This document shows, piece after piece, positions 24,511 through 32,836 of a stretch of 40,401 nt of DNA. A program made the position numbers and the translations under genes. The stretch is from the NCBI GenBank assembly GCA_026708085.1, contig JAPOVP010000023.1:1-40401 (forward strand), read 5' to 3'. This stretch comes from Caldilineaceae bacterium. GTDB taxonomy: Bacteria; Chloroflexota; Anaerolineae; Caldilineales; Caldilineaceae. Under the pieces are notes generated by a model that saw only the letters and a list, made by a program, of their open reading frames with translations, was not told the origin of the DNA and ran no database searches. Numbering within the stretch: the stretch's first letter is position 1; every line of letters starts with the position of its first letter.

Positions 24511-24565
24511 CGTTGCGGGGGCGGAGCCCCCGCACAAGGGAGGGCCGAATAGGCCCGACCGCCCA
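24511..24565. repeat. Two-hairpin intergenic repeat, copy 2
   Basis: This is identical over 55 bases to 1-55, including both hairpins. The sequences diverge directly after the shared end, and then heptads resume at 24573. Confidence 0.88.
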
Positions 24566-24572
24566 GAACTGC

Positions 24573-24603
24573 AGTGGTCAGTGGCCAGTGGTCAGTGGCC
24601 AGT
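24573..24603. repeat. Heptad tandem repeat (AGTGGTC/AGTGGCC)
   Basis: Four units of the heptad with alternating AGTGGTC and AGTGGCC follow the two-hairpin repeat, as at 61-85. Confidence 0.8.
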
Positions 24604-24708
24604 TGTATGAGCGGTGGTTGGGGTCGGTTGTTATCGGGTCGGGCACTGGCTTTGACGGATGAGCTACGACAGAGGTTACGTATCAGAGAGGGAGAGGAGC
24701 CGGGCGTG

Positions 24709-26013
24709 ATGGGAGAGGAGAGCGCTGGACGGGCGCGGGAGAATGGCAGTGTGCAGAAGGTGCGGCTTGATAACGGGCTGCAGATCCTTTTGAAGGAGAG
24801 CCATCTGGCGCCGGTGGCCAGTTTCTGGATTTATTACCGAGTGGGGAGCCGCAATGAGGCGCCGGGGGTGACGGGCATCAGCCACTGGGTGGAGCATATG
24901 CTGTTCAAGGGTACTGAGAGGTATCCGCAGGGCGCGTTCGACAAGGCGGTGGCGCGTGCGGGCGGCGCGTTCAACGGCATGACGTGGCAGGACTGGACGA
25001 CCTATTTCGAGACGTTTCCGGCGGAGCGCATCGAGCTGGCGCTGGACGTGGAGAGCGACCGGATGGCGAATGCGATCTTCGACGAGGAGGAGACGGAGTC
25101 GGAGCGGACGGTGATCATCAGCGAGCGGGAGGGGAGCGAGAACAGCTACCGCTGGCTGCTGAATACGGAGATGCAGGCGGCGGCGTTCCAGACGCACCCG
25201 TACCGGCATCCGGTCATCGGCTGGAAGCATGACCTGCTGACGATGCGCCGGGACGATCTTTACGAGCATTACCGGACGTTTTACACGCCGAGCAATGCGG
25301 TGGCGGTGGTGGTGGGGGATTTTGACAGCGCGCATATGACAGACCGCATTGCGCAGTATTTTGGCGGATTGGAGGCGGGCCCTGCCTTGCCGGAGATGCG
25401 TTTTGAGGAGCCTGAGCAGCGGGCGGAGCGGCGCATCGTGCTGCGGGGTACTGATCAGACTTCCTACTTCGGCCTGGCGTTTCATGCGCCGGACGCACGG
25501 CATCCGGACTTCTTTGCACTGACGGTGATGGACAGCATCCTGAGCGGTGCGAAGGGGATGGGGCTGTTCGGCGGGGGCTCTTCCAACCGCAGCAACCGGC
25601 TATACCGGGCGCTGGTGGACAAGGAGCTGGCGGTGGGAGCTTCTTCGGCGTTCATGCCGACGATTGATCCTTATGTTTTCGGCTTCAGCGCCACGCTGGC
25701 GCAGGATATCACGCACCAGGAGATTGAGGAGGCCATCTGGGCGGAGATCGAACGTATGCAGGAGGAGCCGGTGGCGGCGGAGGAGCTGGAGAAGGCGATC
25801 AAGCAGACGAAGGCGCAGTTCGCGTACAGCAGCGAGAGCGTGACGAACCAGGCGTACTGGCTGGGTTTCAGCGAGATGATCGCGGACAGCGAATGGTTTG
25901 ACGGCTGGTTGGAGAACCTGGAGGCGGTGACGGCCGAGGACATTCAGCGGGTGGCGCAGAGCTGGTTCGGCCGGAATAAGCAGACGGTTGGCTGGTATAT
26001 GCCGGAGGCGTAA
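24709..26013 (+). CDS. M16-family zinc metallopeptidase (processing-peptidase-like)
   Basis: The 434-residue protein has the inverted zinc motif HWVEH (His59, Glu62, His63) and a distal glutamate in ISEREGSEN, as in active M16B peptidases. The first M16 domain spans about 20-200 and the second about 200-430, with the usual Arg/Tyr pair region [14 protein letters not shown] in the C-terminal domain. No signal peptide is seen, so it may be cytoplasmic. ATG 24709 is used because AGAGGAG lies nine bases upstream and the peptidase domain begins soon after; the open frame reaches back into the heptad repeats, which is not credible coding sequence. RecF follows after 33 bases on the same strand. Confidence 0.9.
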   Translation: MGEESAGRARENGSVQKVRLDNGLQILLKESHLAPVASFWIYYRVGSRNEAPGVTGISHWVEHMLFKGTERYPQGAFDKAVARAGGAFNGMTWQDWTTYFETFPAERIELALDVESDRMANAIFDEEETESERTVIISEREGSENSYRWLLNTEMQAAAFQTHPYRHPVIGWKHDLLTMRRDDLYEHYRTFYTPSNAVAVVVGDFDSAHMTDRIAQYFGGLEAGPALPEMRFEEPEQRAERRIVLRGTDQTSYFGLAFHAPDARHPDFFALTVMDSILSGAKGMGLFGGGSSNRSNRLYRALVDKELAVGASSAFMPTIDPYVFGFSATLAQDITHQEIEEAIWAEIERMQEEPVAAEELEKAIKQTKAQFAYSSESVTNQAYWLGFSEMIADSEWFDGWLENLEAVTAEDIQRVAQSWFGRNKQTVGWYMPEA

Positions 26014-26046
26014 CGGGTCGTTGTTTTCGTTGTCGACTGCTTACCT

Positions 26047-27285
26047 ATGTATCTTTCGCGGCTGCACCTGGAACATTTTCGCAATTACAGAGAGCTGGAC
26101 CTGTGTTTCAGCGCGCCGGTGACGCTGGTGCAGGGCCGCAACGGGCAGGGGAAGACGAATCTGCTGGAGGCGGTCTATTACCTGGCGACGAGCAAGTCGC
26201 GCCATGCGCGGATGGAGCGGGAGGCGGTGGACAGGGCGGCGGTGGACGAGCCGATCCCCTACGCGCGGATTCGGGGCGAGGTAGAGCGCAATGGGGAGTC
26301 GACGACGCTTGAGATCCTCTTTACTCAGCGCGGGGACGGTCAGAACTACACGAAGCAGATTAGGGTGAACGGTGCGCCGCGGCGCAGCATGGACCTGATC
26401 GGACATCTGCGAGCGGTGCTGTTTGTGCCGGAGGACCTGACGCTTGTGGCCGGCAGCCCGAGTGAGCGACGGCGATACATTGACGTTGCCCTCTGCCAGA
26501 TCGACCGCGGCTACTGTCAGACACTTTCCCGCTATCAGAAGGTGGTTACGCAGCGGAACAGTTTGCTGAAGCAGCTGCAGGAACAGGAGCAGACGGACGG
26601 CCCCGAGGCGGCGGCGCAACTTGCATTTTGGAATGACCAGTTGGTCGAGCTGGGAACGCGGGTGCTGGCCCGGCGGCATACCTATCTGGCGGCGCTGGCA
26701 CCGATCGCTCGCAGGGTCCATGCGGAGCTTTCGCAGCAGCAGGAGTCGTTGGAGCTGCTGTATTTGCCGAGTTTTAATACGGGGCTCTACTCTGAAGATG
26801 ACTACCAGAGGTTGCGCGAGGGCGAGGAAGTCGAGACGGACGAGATTGCCGGCCTGGAGGTCGGGGCAGAGACGATCGGCCAGCGCTTTCGAGAGCGGCT
26901 TGAAGCCCGCCGCGGTGTTGAGTTAAGGGCCGGCAGTTCGCTCTACGGGCCGCATAGGGATGAGCTGGTCTTTGTGGTCAACGGCTGGAATCTGCGCACG
27001 TACGGGAGCCGGGGTCAGCAGCGTACGGGTGCGCTGGCGCTGAAGCTGGGGGAGCTGCAGGCGATGGCGGAGGCGACGGGCGAGAAGCCGGTCCTGCTGC
27101 TGGACGACGTGATGAGCGAGCTGGACGCGCAGAGGAGGGCGGCGTTGCTCGAGGCGCTGGCGGACGTGCGGCAAGGTATCGTCACGACGACCAATTGGGG
27201 GCAGTTTTCCAGGGACTTTCAGCAGGGCGCGCAGCTGCTGGAGATTGAGGCCGGGGTCGCAACCAGCGCAGCGGGCAGTCTGTGA
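26047..27285 (+). CDS. recF: DNA replication and repair protein RecF
   Basis: The 412-residue ATPase loads RecA at single-strand gaps with RecO and RecR. It has the N-terminal LHLEHFRNYRELDL, Walker A GRNGQGKTN (30-38), the family segment VLFVPEDLTLVAGSPSERRR (near 120-140), the RecF signature LYGPHRDELVF, the SMC-like signature SRGQQRT, and Walker B PVLLLDDVMSELD. Slightly longer than the usual 360-380 residues owing to an insertion near residues 260-290 (EGEEVETDEIAGLEVG). It is not next to dnaA, dnaN or gyrB; its neighbours are an M16 peptidase and an alanyl-tRNA editing protein. Confidence 0.95.
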   Translation: MYLSRLHLEHFRNYRELDLCFSAPVTLVQGRNGQGKTNLLEAVYYLATSKSRHARMEREAVDRAAVDEPIPYARIRGEVERNGESTTLEILFTQRGDGQNYTKQIRVNGAPRRSMDLIGHLRAVLFVPEDLTLVAGSPSERRRYIDVALCQIDRGYCQTLSRYQKVVTQRNSLLKQLQEQEQTDGPEAAAQLAFWNDQLVELGTRVLARRHTYLAALAPIARRVHAELSQQQESLELLYLPSFNTGLYSEDDYQRLREGEEVETDEIAGLEVGAETIGQRFRERLEARRGVELRAGSSLYGPHRDELVFVVNGWNLRTYGSRGQQRTGALALKLGELQAMAEATGEKPVLLLDDVMSELDAQRRAALLEALADVRQGIVTTTNWGQFSRDFQQGAQLLEIEAGVATSAAGSL

Positions 27286-27334
27286 CCTGCGCCGTAACCG
27301 GCTTCTGACATCTTTCCACTCAAGTACATACTCC

Positions 27335-28546
27335 ATGGACAAGAGACTCTACTACGAAGACGCCTACTGCACGCGATTCACGGCGCAGGTGGCGGAGCGG
27401 TTTACGCTCGAGGAACAACCGGCTGTGCGGTTGAGTCGATCGGCCTTCTATCCGACGTCGGGCGGGCAGCCGCATGACACGGGCCGTCTGGACGGCACGG
27501 GGGTGGTCGACGTGCAGGTTGGGACGGACGGGGCGGTGCTGCATGTGCTGGCGGAGCCGCTGCCGGATGGGACTGCGAGCGTGAGCGGGGAGATCGACTG
27601 GTGGCGGCGCTATGATCATATGCAGCAGCATTCGGGCCAGCATCTGCTGTCGCAGGTGTTTTTCCGGCGGCTGGGGCTGGAGACGGTGAGCGTGCATTTC
27701 GGTGATGCGCTCAACACGGTGGACCTGGACGGGCCGCCGCTGTCTGCGGAGGAGCAGGCGGATATAGAGACGGCGGCCAACAGGTTGGTGTGGGAGAACC
27801 GGCCGATACGGGCCTACTGGGTAGATGAAGAGGCGCGGGGGAAGGTGCCGTTGCGGCGGGCGCCGGCGGTGGCGGGTGCGACGCGCATTGTGGAGATTGA
27901 CAAGTTTGACTGGTCGGCGTGCGGGGGTACGCACGTGCGGCGGACGGGGGAGATCGGGCTGATCGCGCTGGTGCGGGTGGAGAAGCACCGGGGCAGGTGC
28001 CGTGTGCATTTTGTGTGCGGGCGGCGGGCCCTGGCGGACGCGGCGCGGCGCCGGGGGTTGCTGGCGGAGGCGGCCGGTCTGCTGGACAGCGGCGTGGATG
28101 ATGTGCCGGAGCTGGTGTCGAAGCAGCAGGAGGCGCTGCGGGGCGCGGAGCGGGAGTTGAAGGCGCTGCGGGACGGGCTTGTTGCGTACCAGGCGCGTGA
28201 GCTGCTGGCGGGGGCGGAGACTGCGGGCGGTGTGCGGCTGGTGGCGCGGGAGATGGCGGAGAGTGAACCGGCGGCGGTGCAGGGGTTGGTGCGGGCGCTG
28301 ATTGCCGAGCCGGGTGTTGTGGCGTTGCTTGGTTGCGCGCGAGGGGGTAAGGGGACGGTTGTGTTTGCCCGTTCGGAGGACTGTTCGGTGCACGTGGGAA
28401 ATCTGTTGCGGGACACGTTGCGGGGGTTCGGCGGCGGGGGCGGCGGGCGGCCGGACTTTGCGCAGGGCGGGGGTGTGGGGGAAGAGAAGTTGGTGGATGT
28501 GCTCGGGGCGGCGGCGGAGGTTGTGCGGCGCGAGGTTGGGGGCTAG
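27335..28546 (+). CDS. alaX: Alanyl-tRNA editing protein, long AlaX type with DHHA1 domain
   Basis: The 403-residue protein hydrolyses Ser- or Gly-tRNA(Ala) formed by mistake. It resembles the C-terminal half of alanyl-tRNA synthetase. The zinc site is HMQQH (His95, His99) plus CGGTH (Cys196, His200). The second-domain marker SAFYPTSGGQPHDTG lies at residues 36-50. The C-terminal DHHA1 domain ends in a Gly-rich stretch followed by RPDFAQGGG. There is no synthetase catalytic core, so it is a free-standing trans-editing factor. ATG 27335 is chosen over an upstream in-frame start that would overlap recF; no strong ribosome site is visible. Confidence 0.92.
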   Translation: MDKRLYYEDAYCTRFTAQVAERFTLEEQPAVRLSRSAFYPTSGGQPHDTGRLDGTGVVDVQVGTDGAVLHVLAEPLPDGTASVSGEIDWWRRYDHMQQHSGQHLLSQVFFRRLGLETVSVHFGDALNTVDLDGPPLSAEEQADIETAANRLVWENRPIRAYWVDEEARGKVPLRRAPAVAGATRIVEIDKFDWSACGGTHVRRTGEIGLIALVRVEKHRGRCRVHFVCGRRALADAARRRGLLAEAAGLLDSGVDDVPELVSKQQEALRGAERELKALRDGLVAYQARELLAGAETAGGVRLVAREMAESEPAAVQGLVRALIAEPGVVALLGCARGGKGTVVFARSEDCSVHVGNLLRDTLRGFGGGGGGRPDFAQGGGVGEEKLVDVLGAAAEVVRREVGG

Positions 28547-28681
28547 AGCCCATTGGGAAGGAAACGCGACTTCCTGTACGGCGTATTGGGAATGTGTGGG
28601 AATAAAGGGAAATCACTTCGGAAAGTTAAGGCGAATAGGCTGAGGCGATGAATAAACGCCTGGACAAATAAAGGAGACAAC

Positions 28682-29128
28682 ATGGTTCGTTTCGCAACAC
28701 TGTTTCTTGCCTTCACATTCTTAGTTGTGGGTTGCGTTGCCATTCCAAGCGAAAACGAAGCGGCGGGTTACACCAGGTCAGTGGTGCAGGATGCGATCCG
28801 CTACTATGATCGCAACGGCAGGGATGCGGCTGTCGAGTACTACAGTTCGGAAGACAGCGTGAATGGTCAGTGGTATGTGTTCATCGTGGATGCGGATGGG
28901 TATGCCATTGCTTCGCCCAACGCGGACATGATCGGCAGGGACCCGGCTCTGCGCGTCGATGCAAGCGGTTACTTCTACGGCGATGACCTGATGAGTGCAA
29001 CCGAGGCGGGCAAGTGGATCAGCTACATATTTCGTCAACCAGAAACAGGCGAGAACGCCCAAAAGCATACCTGGGTCGTGCGCCATGACGGATTGCTATT
29101 CGCTTCCGGCTTCTATGAGGAGGAGTAA
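28682..29128 (+). CDS. Lipoprotein with a single Cache-like domain
   Basis: The 148-residue protein has a Sec signal with a lipobox at Cys18 (FLVVGC). Residues about 30-148 form one Cache-like sensor module: a helix with RSVVQDAIRYYDRNGRDAAV, then WYVFIVDADGYAIASPNADM, then ALRVDASGYFYGDDLM and the closing strand HTWVVRHDGLLFASGFYEEE. There is no output domain or second membrane helix. It is the second free-standing Cache-type lipoprotein in the window, with a different export signal from the one at 7508. ATG 28682 follows AAGGAG with ideal spacing. The gene after it encodes a Rieske oxygenase; a functional link is not shown. Confidence 0.82.
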   Translation: MVRFATLFLAFTFLVVGCVAIPSENEAAGYTRSVVQDAIRYYDRNGRDAAVEYYSSEDSVNGQWYVFIVDADGYAIASPNADMIGRDPALRVDASGYFYGDDLMSATEAGKWISYIFRQPETGENAQKHTWVVRHDGLLFASGFYEEE

Positions 29129-29227
29129 GTCAATATAGCGGCTGGAGATAGAACTGAAGACTGCGCTCGGGCTTGAGTGCGGTATGGTTGGCACCAATCG
29201 CCAAGCCACGACTTGATGCTAATTTGG

Positions 29228-29244
29228 TATATGGTCCCCATATA
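29228..29244. promoter_or_regulatory. Short inverted repeat upstream of the Rieske gene
   Basis: TATATGG (29228-29234) and CCATATA (29238-29244) form a perfect 7-bp inverted repeat around TCC, in an AT-rich pocket about 70 bases before the oxygenase ATG. It could be an operator. The -35 and -10 boxes are not clear. Confidence 0.35.
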
Positions 29245-29316
29245 GAGTTTATGCCTACGTGGTCTGCAGGTTGAGACGGCGCGGCGCCAGTTGACAGGAG
29301 ACAAGGAAATCTTCGA

Positions 29317-30465
29317 ATGAAGAGCAACGAGGGCATGCCCATTCTGCCGGTTGAGGCATACACATCGCAGGCGTGGTTCGACCGCGAGCAGGAGCGGATT
29401 TTTTCACGAACTTGGGCTTTTGCCGGCCTGGTGGGGGATATCAGTGAACCGGGGCAGTATGTGTCGGTGCAGGCAGGGCTGAACAACATCTTTATTGTGA
29501 TGGGGCAGGACGGGCAGTTGCGGGCCTTTCACAATATCTGCCGTCACCGGGGGACGCAGCTGCTGCGGGCGGTCGGCAATACGAAGAAGGTCATCACCTG
29601 CCCCTATCACGATTGGACGTACGACCTGGAAGGCTGTCTGCTGTCTGTTCCTGACAGGAGGAATCAGTTTCCTGATCTGGATATGGCGAGTCTTGGATTG
29701 AAGAAGGCGTCCGTGGCCCGCTGGCGAGGCATGTTGTGGGTGCATCCTGATGAGAACGCCGATCCGGTGGAGGCGTGGTTTGGCGGCGTGGAACCTCATC
29801 TTGGCCCTCACAATGTGGATGAGCTGGTGGAGTATGAGAAGGGGCGCACCGAATACGATATTGCGGCTAACTGGAAGATTGTAGTTGAGAACTATATTGA
29901 CGGTTATCATCTGGCGCATCTGCACTCGGGGACGCTGTCGATGTACGACCACAGGCGCATCGAGTCGGGGTTCGAGGGTCCGCACTTCCATTTCTGGGAG
30001 CCGCTCGGTGCGGAATATGCTGCGGACGTGGAGAGGAACGCGCCGACGCCGCTGGTCATCCCGGCGGAGCAAGCAGGCGCGTGGGTGCCTATGCTGTTTC
30101 CGGGAATCGGACTGGCGGAGAATGAGGACTCGTGGTCAGTGTTTCACATAACGCCGCTGGCGCCCGACCTCACGCGCGTTGTCGTCCGCACTAAGGTGGC
30201 TGACGTATCATTTCTGAAGTTCGCCTCGCAATCGATCCGATCCTACGACTTCTGGTCGGGGCGGGTGCGGGGCAAATATGAGAGCGATGACGGCGACGAT
30301 CCGATGGCGTCCGGCGACTTCATGCAGGAGGACATTTACGCGTGCGAGCAGCAGCAGCGGTCGCTCCAGAGTCCGTTTTTCGAGCACGGTCCGTCAGCAT
30401 TGAAGGGGGAGGCTGGTGTGCGGCGACACCAGGAAGTGGTGATGGAATGGTTGGGGGAAGAGTGA
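29317..30465 (+). CDS. Rieske-type ring-hydroxylating oxygenase, alpha subunit
   Basis: The 382-residue oxygenase should hydroxylate or demethylate an aromatic or quaternary-amine-type substrate with O2. The Rieske centre is Cys75-x-His77 (CRHRG) and Cys95-x2-His98 (CPYHDW). The mononuclear iron site is in NYIDGYHLAHLH, with Asp195 bridging and His198 and His203 as ligands. ATG 29317 follows AAGGAA. No reductase or beta-subunit gene is adjacent, so electrons must come from a partner encoded elsewhere. Confidence 0.93.
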   Translation: MKSNEGMPILPVEAYTSQAWFDREQERIFSRTWAFAGLVGDISEPGQYVSVQAGLNNIFIVMGQDGQLRAFHNICRHRGTQLLRAVGNTKKVITCPYHDWTYDLEGCLLSVPDRRNQFPDLDMASLGLKKASVARWRGMLWVHPDENADPVEAWFGGVEPHLGPHNVDELVEYEKGRTEYDIAANWKIVVENYIDGYHLAHLHSGTLSMYDHRRIESGFEGPHFHFWEPLGAEYAADVERNAPTPLVIPAEQAGAWVPMLFPGIGLAENEDSWSVFHITPLAPDLTRVVVRTKVADVSFLKFASQSIRSYDFWSGRVRGKYESDDGDDPMASGDFMQEDIYACEQQQRSLQSPFFEHGPSALKGEAGVRRHQEVVMEWLGEE

Positions 30466-30590
30466 TGGCAAGCAGACGAAATTCGGGTCGGACCGCCATT
30501 GGCGAGTCAGGCAAGGAAATGCGGCGAGGGATTGTCAGTTGAGTTAGCGTTCACTCTCGGATTCTTTGCCTTACTTGCAAGCCAGGCTTG

Positions 30591-30935
30591 TCACTTATCG
30601 TCAGATGCAGACTGAATCGGCTCGTGTTCGTCAACATCGAGCGGAACCGCCATTCCGGCTCGGATATATTCTTCTTCCGTGTAAGGCGTCCCGTCGGCGT
30701 GCCAGACTCTTGGTTGCATAGGTTCGCTGATGCGTCTGTAGAAGTGTCTTTTCCGCTGGATCTCCTCCTCGGTTGCCCCCTCTGCACGCAGTTCTTCTGC
30801 GACCGTCTTGAACCTGGCTTCAAAGAACTCTTCGTATTCGGCTCGCAATCTTTGGTTTCTTTCAGTTCTTCGCTTTCGCCTGGTCTCGGCGTCTTCTTCC
30901 TGAGGTAGTTCCGGTTGTCTGTTGTCTGCGGACAT
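30591..30935 (-). CDS. Small charged helical protein, function unknown
   Basis: The 114-residue protein is strongly charged. Its N-terminal half is a long Glu/Arg-rich helix, likely coiled coil (ETRRKRRTERNQRLRAEYEE), followed by ATEEEIQRKRHFYRRI. The C-terminal part has PRVWHADGTPYTEEEYIRAG, which reads like a folded tail. I do not recognise a family. ATG 30935 is used; an in-frame TTG at 30968 would add 11 residues. No strong ribosome site is seen. It is convergent with the Rieske gene. Amino-acid make-up is more protein-like than that of the overlapping frame on the other strand. Confidence 0.55.
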   Translation of the reverse strand: MSADNRQPELPQEEDAETRRKRRTERNQRLRAEYEEFFEARFKTVAEELRAEGATEEEIQRKRHFYRRISEPMQPRVWHADGTPYTEEEYIRAGMAVPLDVDEHEPIQSASDDK

Positions 30936-31083
30936 GGTTGTCTTTCGACTTTTTTGGATCCATGTCAAGGCGGATTTATTTGTTTTCGGGATTCTGTACA
31001 GTCACCGGATTGTTGCACAGTCGTTTGGTATTGGCCAGTAAAGTACAGTGTTAGAGGGCGGTCCAAAATGGGTGGTGGTACGA

Positions 31084-31320
31084 GGGCACCCACAAGGGGT
31101 GCCCCTACGGGGGGTGGCCGGGTGGATGGCCGCGTTCTGGGGATAAGGGCCTGGGCACCCACAAGGGGTGCCCCTACGGGGGGTTGCCGGGTGCATGGCT
31201 GCGTTCTGGGGATGAGGACCTGGGCACCCACAAGGGGTGCCCCTACAGGGGGTTGCCGGGTGCATGGCTGCGTTCTGGGGATGAGGGCCAGGGCACCCAC
31301 AAGGGGTGCCCCTACGGGTG
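31084..31320 (-). repeat. Four-copy 69-bp tandem array of the palindromic element
   Basis: The palindrome with arms GGGCACCC and GGGTGCCC and loop ACAAG starts at 31084, 31153, 31222 and 31291, exactly 69 bases apart. The spacers are near-identical and share GTTCTGGGGAT, so this is a tandem duplication and not a CRISPR array. The last copy ends about 27 bases past the stop of the exporter operon's final gene (31347). The stretch 30969-31083 before it holds nothing recognisable. Confidence 0.9.
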
Positions 31321-31346
31321 TTAGCGAAGGGCTTGCGCGTTCCGTG

Positions 31347-32075
31347 CTATTTGTACAGCCCGTTCTGGAAGCGGCGCAGGAGGGCGGCGGCAATTGCGCA
31401 GGTGTAGAGGAAGCCGACTGCTGCGACCCAAAGGTAGGGTTGGCCGGCGGTGGCGAGCCAGTAGCCTTTTGCCGCCCAGTAGGTGGGGGAGATGCCGAGC
31501 AGCCATTGCCATGGCTCGGGAACGAACCAGGCGGCGATCGGGACCAGGAGGAAGATACCGAGCCCTTTCATGATGGCAAGGCCTTCGACCTTGTTTTTGG
31601 CGAGGGCGGCGAGGATCAGGGCCATCATGGGGCCGAGGGGCGCGGCAGAGACGGCGAGGGGGAGAAGTTTTTCGACCGGGAGCACAAGAACGTTGATGAA
31701 GGGAACGACGAGGAGTATCCCCATTACTGAGATGAGGGCAGGGGTCAGGGCACGGTAGAGGGCGTAGGTGCGGACCGGCATGGGCGTCACCATGAGGGCG
31801 GTGAGGGTGTCCTGGTCTTTTTCGTCGAGGAGGAGGGTGCCGACGAGAAGGCCTACGAGTTGGGGGATGACGAGCAGGCCGAAAAAGCTGACGATGAGGA
31901 GGTAATATTGGCTGAGATCGAAGCCGATGTTTTCCATCAGACCGGTATGAACCCAGGGTAGAAGCCAGCGAAGGATGCCGCCAAGAATGAAAGGATAGAC
32001 CATCAGAAACTGCAGCATCGAATCGCGGCGGAAGTTCAGGAAATCGCTGCGTCCCAGTGTGAATAGTGCCCCCAT
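31347..32075 (-). CDS. ABC-2-type exporter permease, second exporter
   Basis: The 242-residue membrane protein has about six helices, with the coupling segment LLDEKDQDTLTALMVTPMPV (about 80-100) typical of ABC-2 permeases. It is the last gene of the exporter operon and forms a pair with the permease ending 59 bases upstream. The pair resembles the two-permease fluoroquinolone-type exporters of actinobacteria in size and layout. ATG 32075 follows GGGAGG with six bases of spacing. Confidence 0.88.
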   Translation of the reverse strand: MGALFTLGRSDFLNFRRDSMLQFLMVYPFILGGILRWLLPWVHTGLMENIGFDLSQYYLLIVSFFGLLVIPQLVGLLVGTLLLDEKDQDTLTALMVTPMPVRTYALYRALTPALISVMGILLVVPFINVLVLPVEKLLPLAVSAAPLGPMMALILAALAKNKVEGLAIMKGLGIFLLVPIAAWFVPEPWQWLLGISPTYWAAKGYWLATAGQPYLWVAAVGFLYTCAIAAALLRRFQNGLYK

Positions 32076-32134
32076 CCTTACCTCCCCGGTTTGTCTTCGA
32101 AGTACATGTCAACCAATCCCATAAACTCCAGAAT

Positions 32135-32836
32135 TTATGAGCCGACCTGACGGGCGACTACCTGTTGCAGGGCTTTCTGTGCCCAGCGGGTGCCGGCGAC
32201 GCAGAGCAGCGCGGCGTAGAGCAGCGCGAAGATAAGCTGCCAGAGCGGGGCGTCGCCGAAGGACGCGGTCAGCAGAATCATGCCGGGGCCGCTGGGCAGA
32301 AGATAGAGAAGAGGGCCGGGTACGATGTCGAAGAAGGTGAGCAGGGGGATCTGCATGATGGCGAGAAAGAAGGCGCCAGGTACCAAGTATTCGTTGATGC
32401 CGTTGTAGCGGGCGGCGATGACGAAGCCCAGCAGGGAGAGAGGATAGGACATGGCCAGCATGGCGATTACAAACCAGAGCCAGTTGAGGGCGGCGCCGTA
32501 GACGAGCAGGGTCACGGCGACACCGACGGCGAAGGCGGCGACGGAGAGGACGACGGCTTTGGCGATCAGGTATTCCCAGGAGCGGAGGGGCGTGACGACC
32601 AGCCCTTCGAGAACGCGTTCGTTTTTCTCCAGGAAGTAGAGACCGGGCATGAAGAAGAAGCCGAAGACGCCGAGATCGATAAAGAGAATTGAAACGAGTA
32701 CCGGTTTTATGCCGGCTTCGGGGATCCAATAGAGCATGAGGACCCAGACGGCGGCGACAAAGGCGGCGGCGTAGAAGATCCCTTGCCGGAACTGGACCGT
32801 GGTTTCCCAGCGCAGGAGCATGAGAAGCCGGTTCAC
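32135..32836 (-). CDS. ABC-2-type exporter permease, second exporter
   Basis: The 233-residue membrane protein has about six helices and the coupling segment YFLEKNERVLEGLVVTPLRS (near residues 67-86). It works with the ATPase directly upstream, whose TGA overlaps its GTG start as GTGA at 32836-32833. The product should form a heterodimer with the permease at 31347. Confidence 0.88.
   Translation of the reverse strand: MNRLLMLLRWETTVQFRQGIFYAAAFVAAVWVLMLYWIPEAGIKPVLVSILFIDLGVFGFFFMPGLYFLEKNERVLEGLVVTPLRSWEYLIAKAVVLSVAAFAVGVAVTLLVYGAALNWLWFVIAMLAMSYPLSLLGFVIAARYNGINEYLVPGAFFLAIMQIPLLTFFDIVPGPLLYLLPSGPGMILLTASFGDAPLWQLIFALLYAALLCVAGTRWAQKALQQVVARQVGS

Noticed and set aside
31084..31320. CRISPR-like regular spacing
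   Set aside because: The spacers are nearly identical to each other, the repeat is a GC-rich palindrome also found singly elsewhere, and no cas gene is present.
30965..31393. Open frame on the minus strand with repeated PVGAPLVGA peptides
   Set aside because: It is the translation of the 69-bp tandem palindromic repeat; it has no independent start signal and overlaps the end of the exporter operon.
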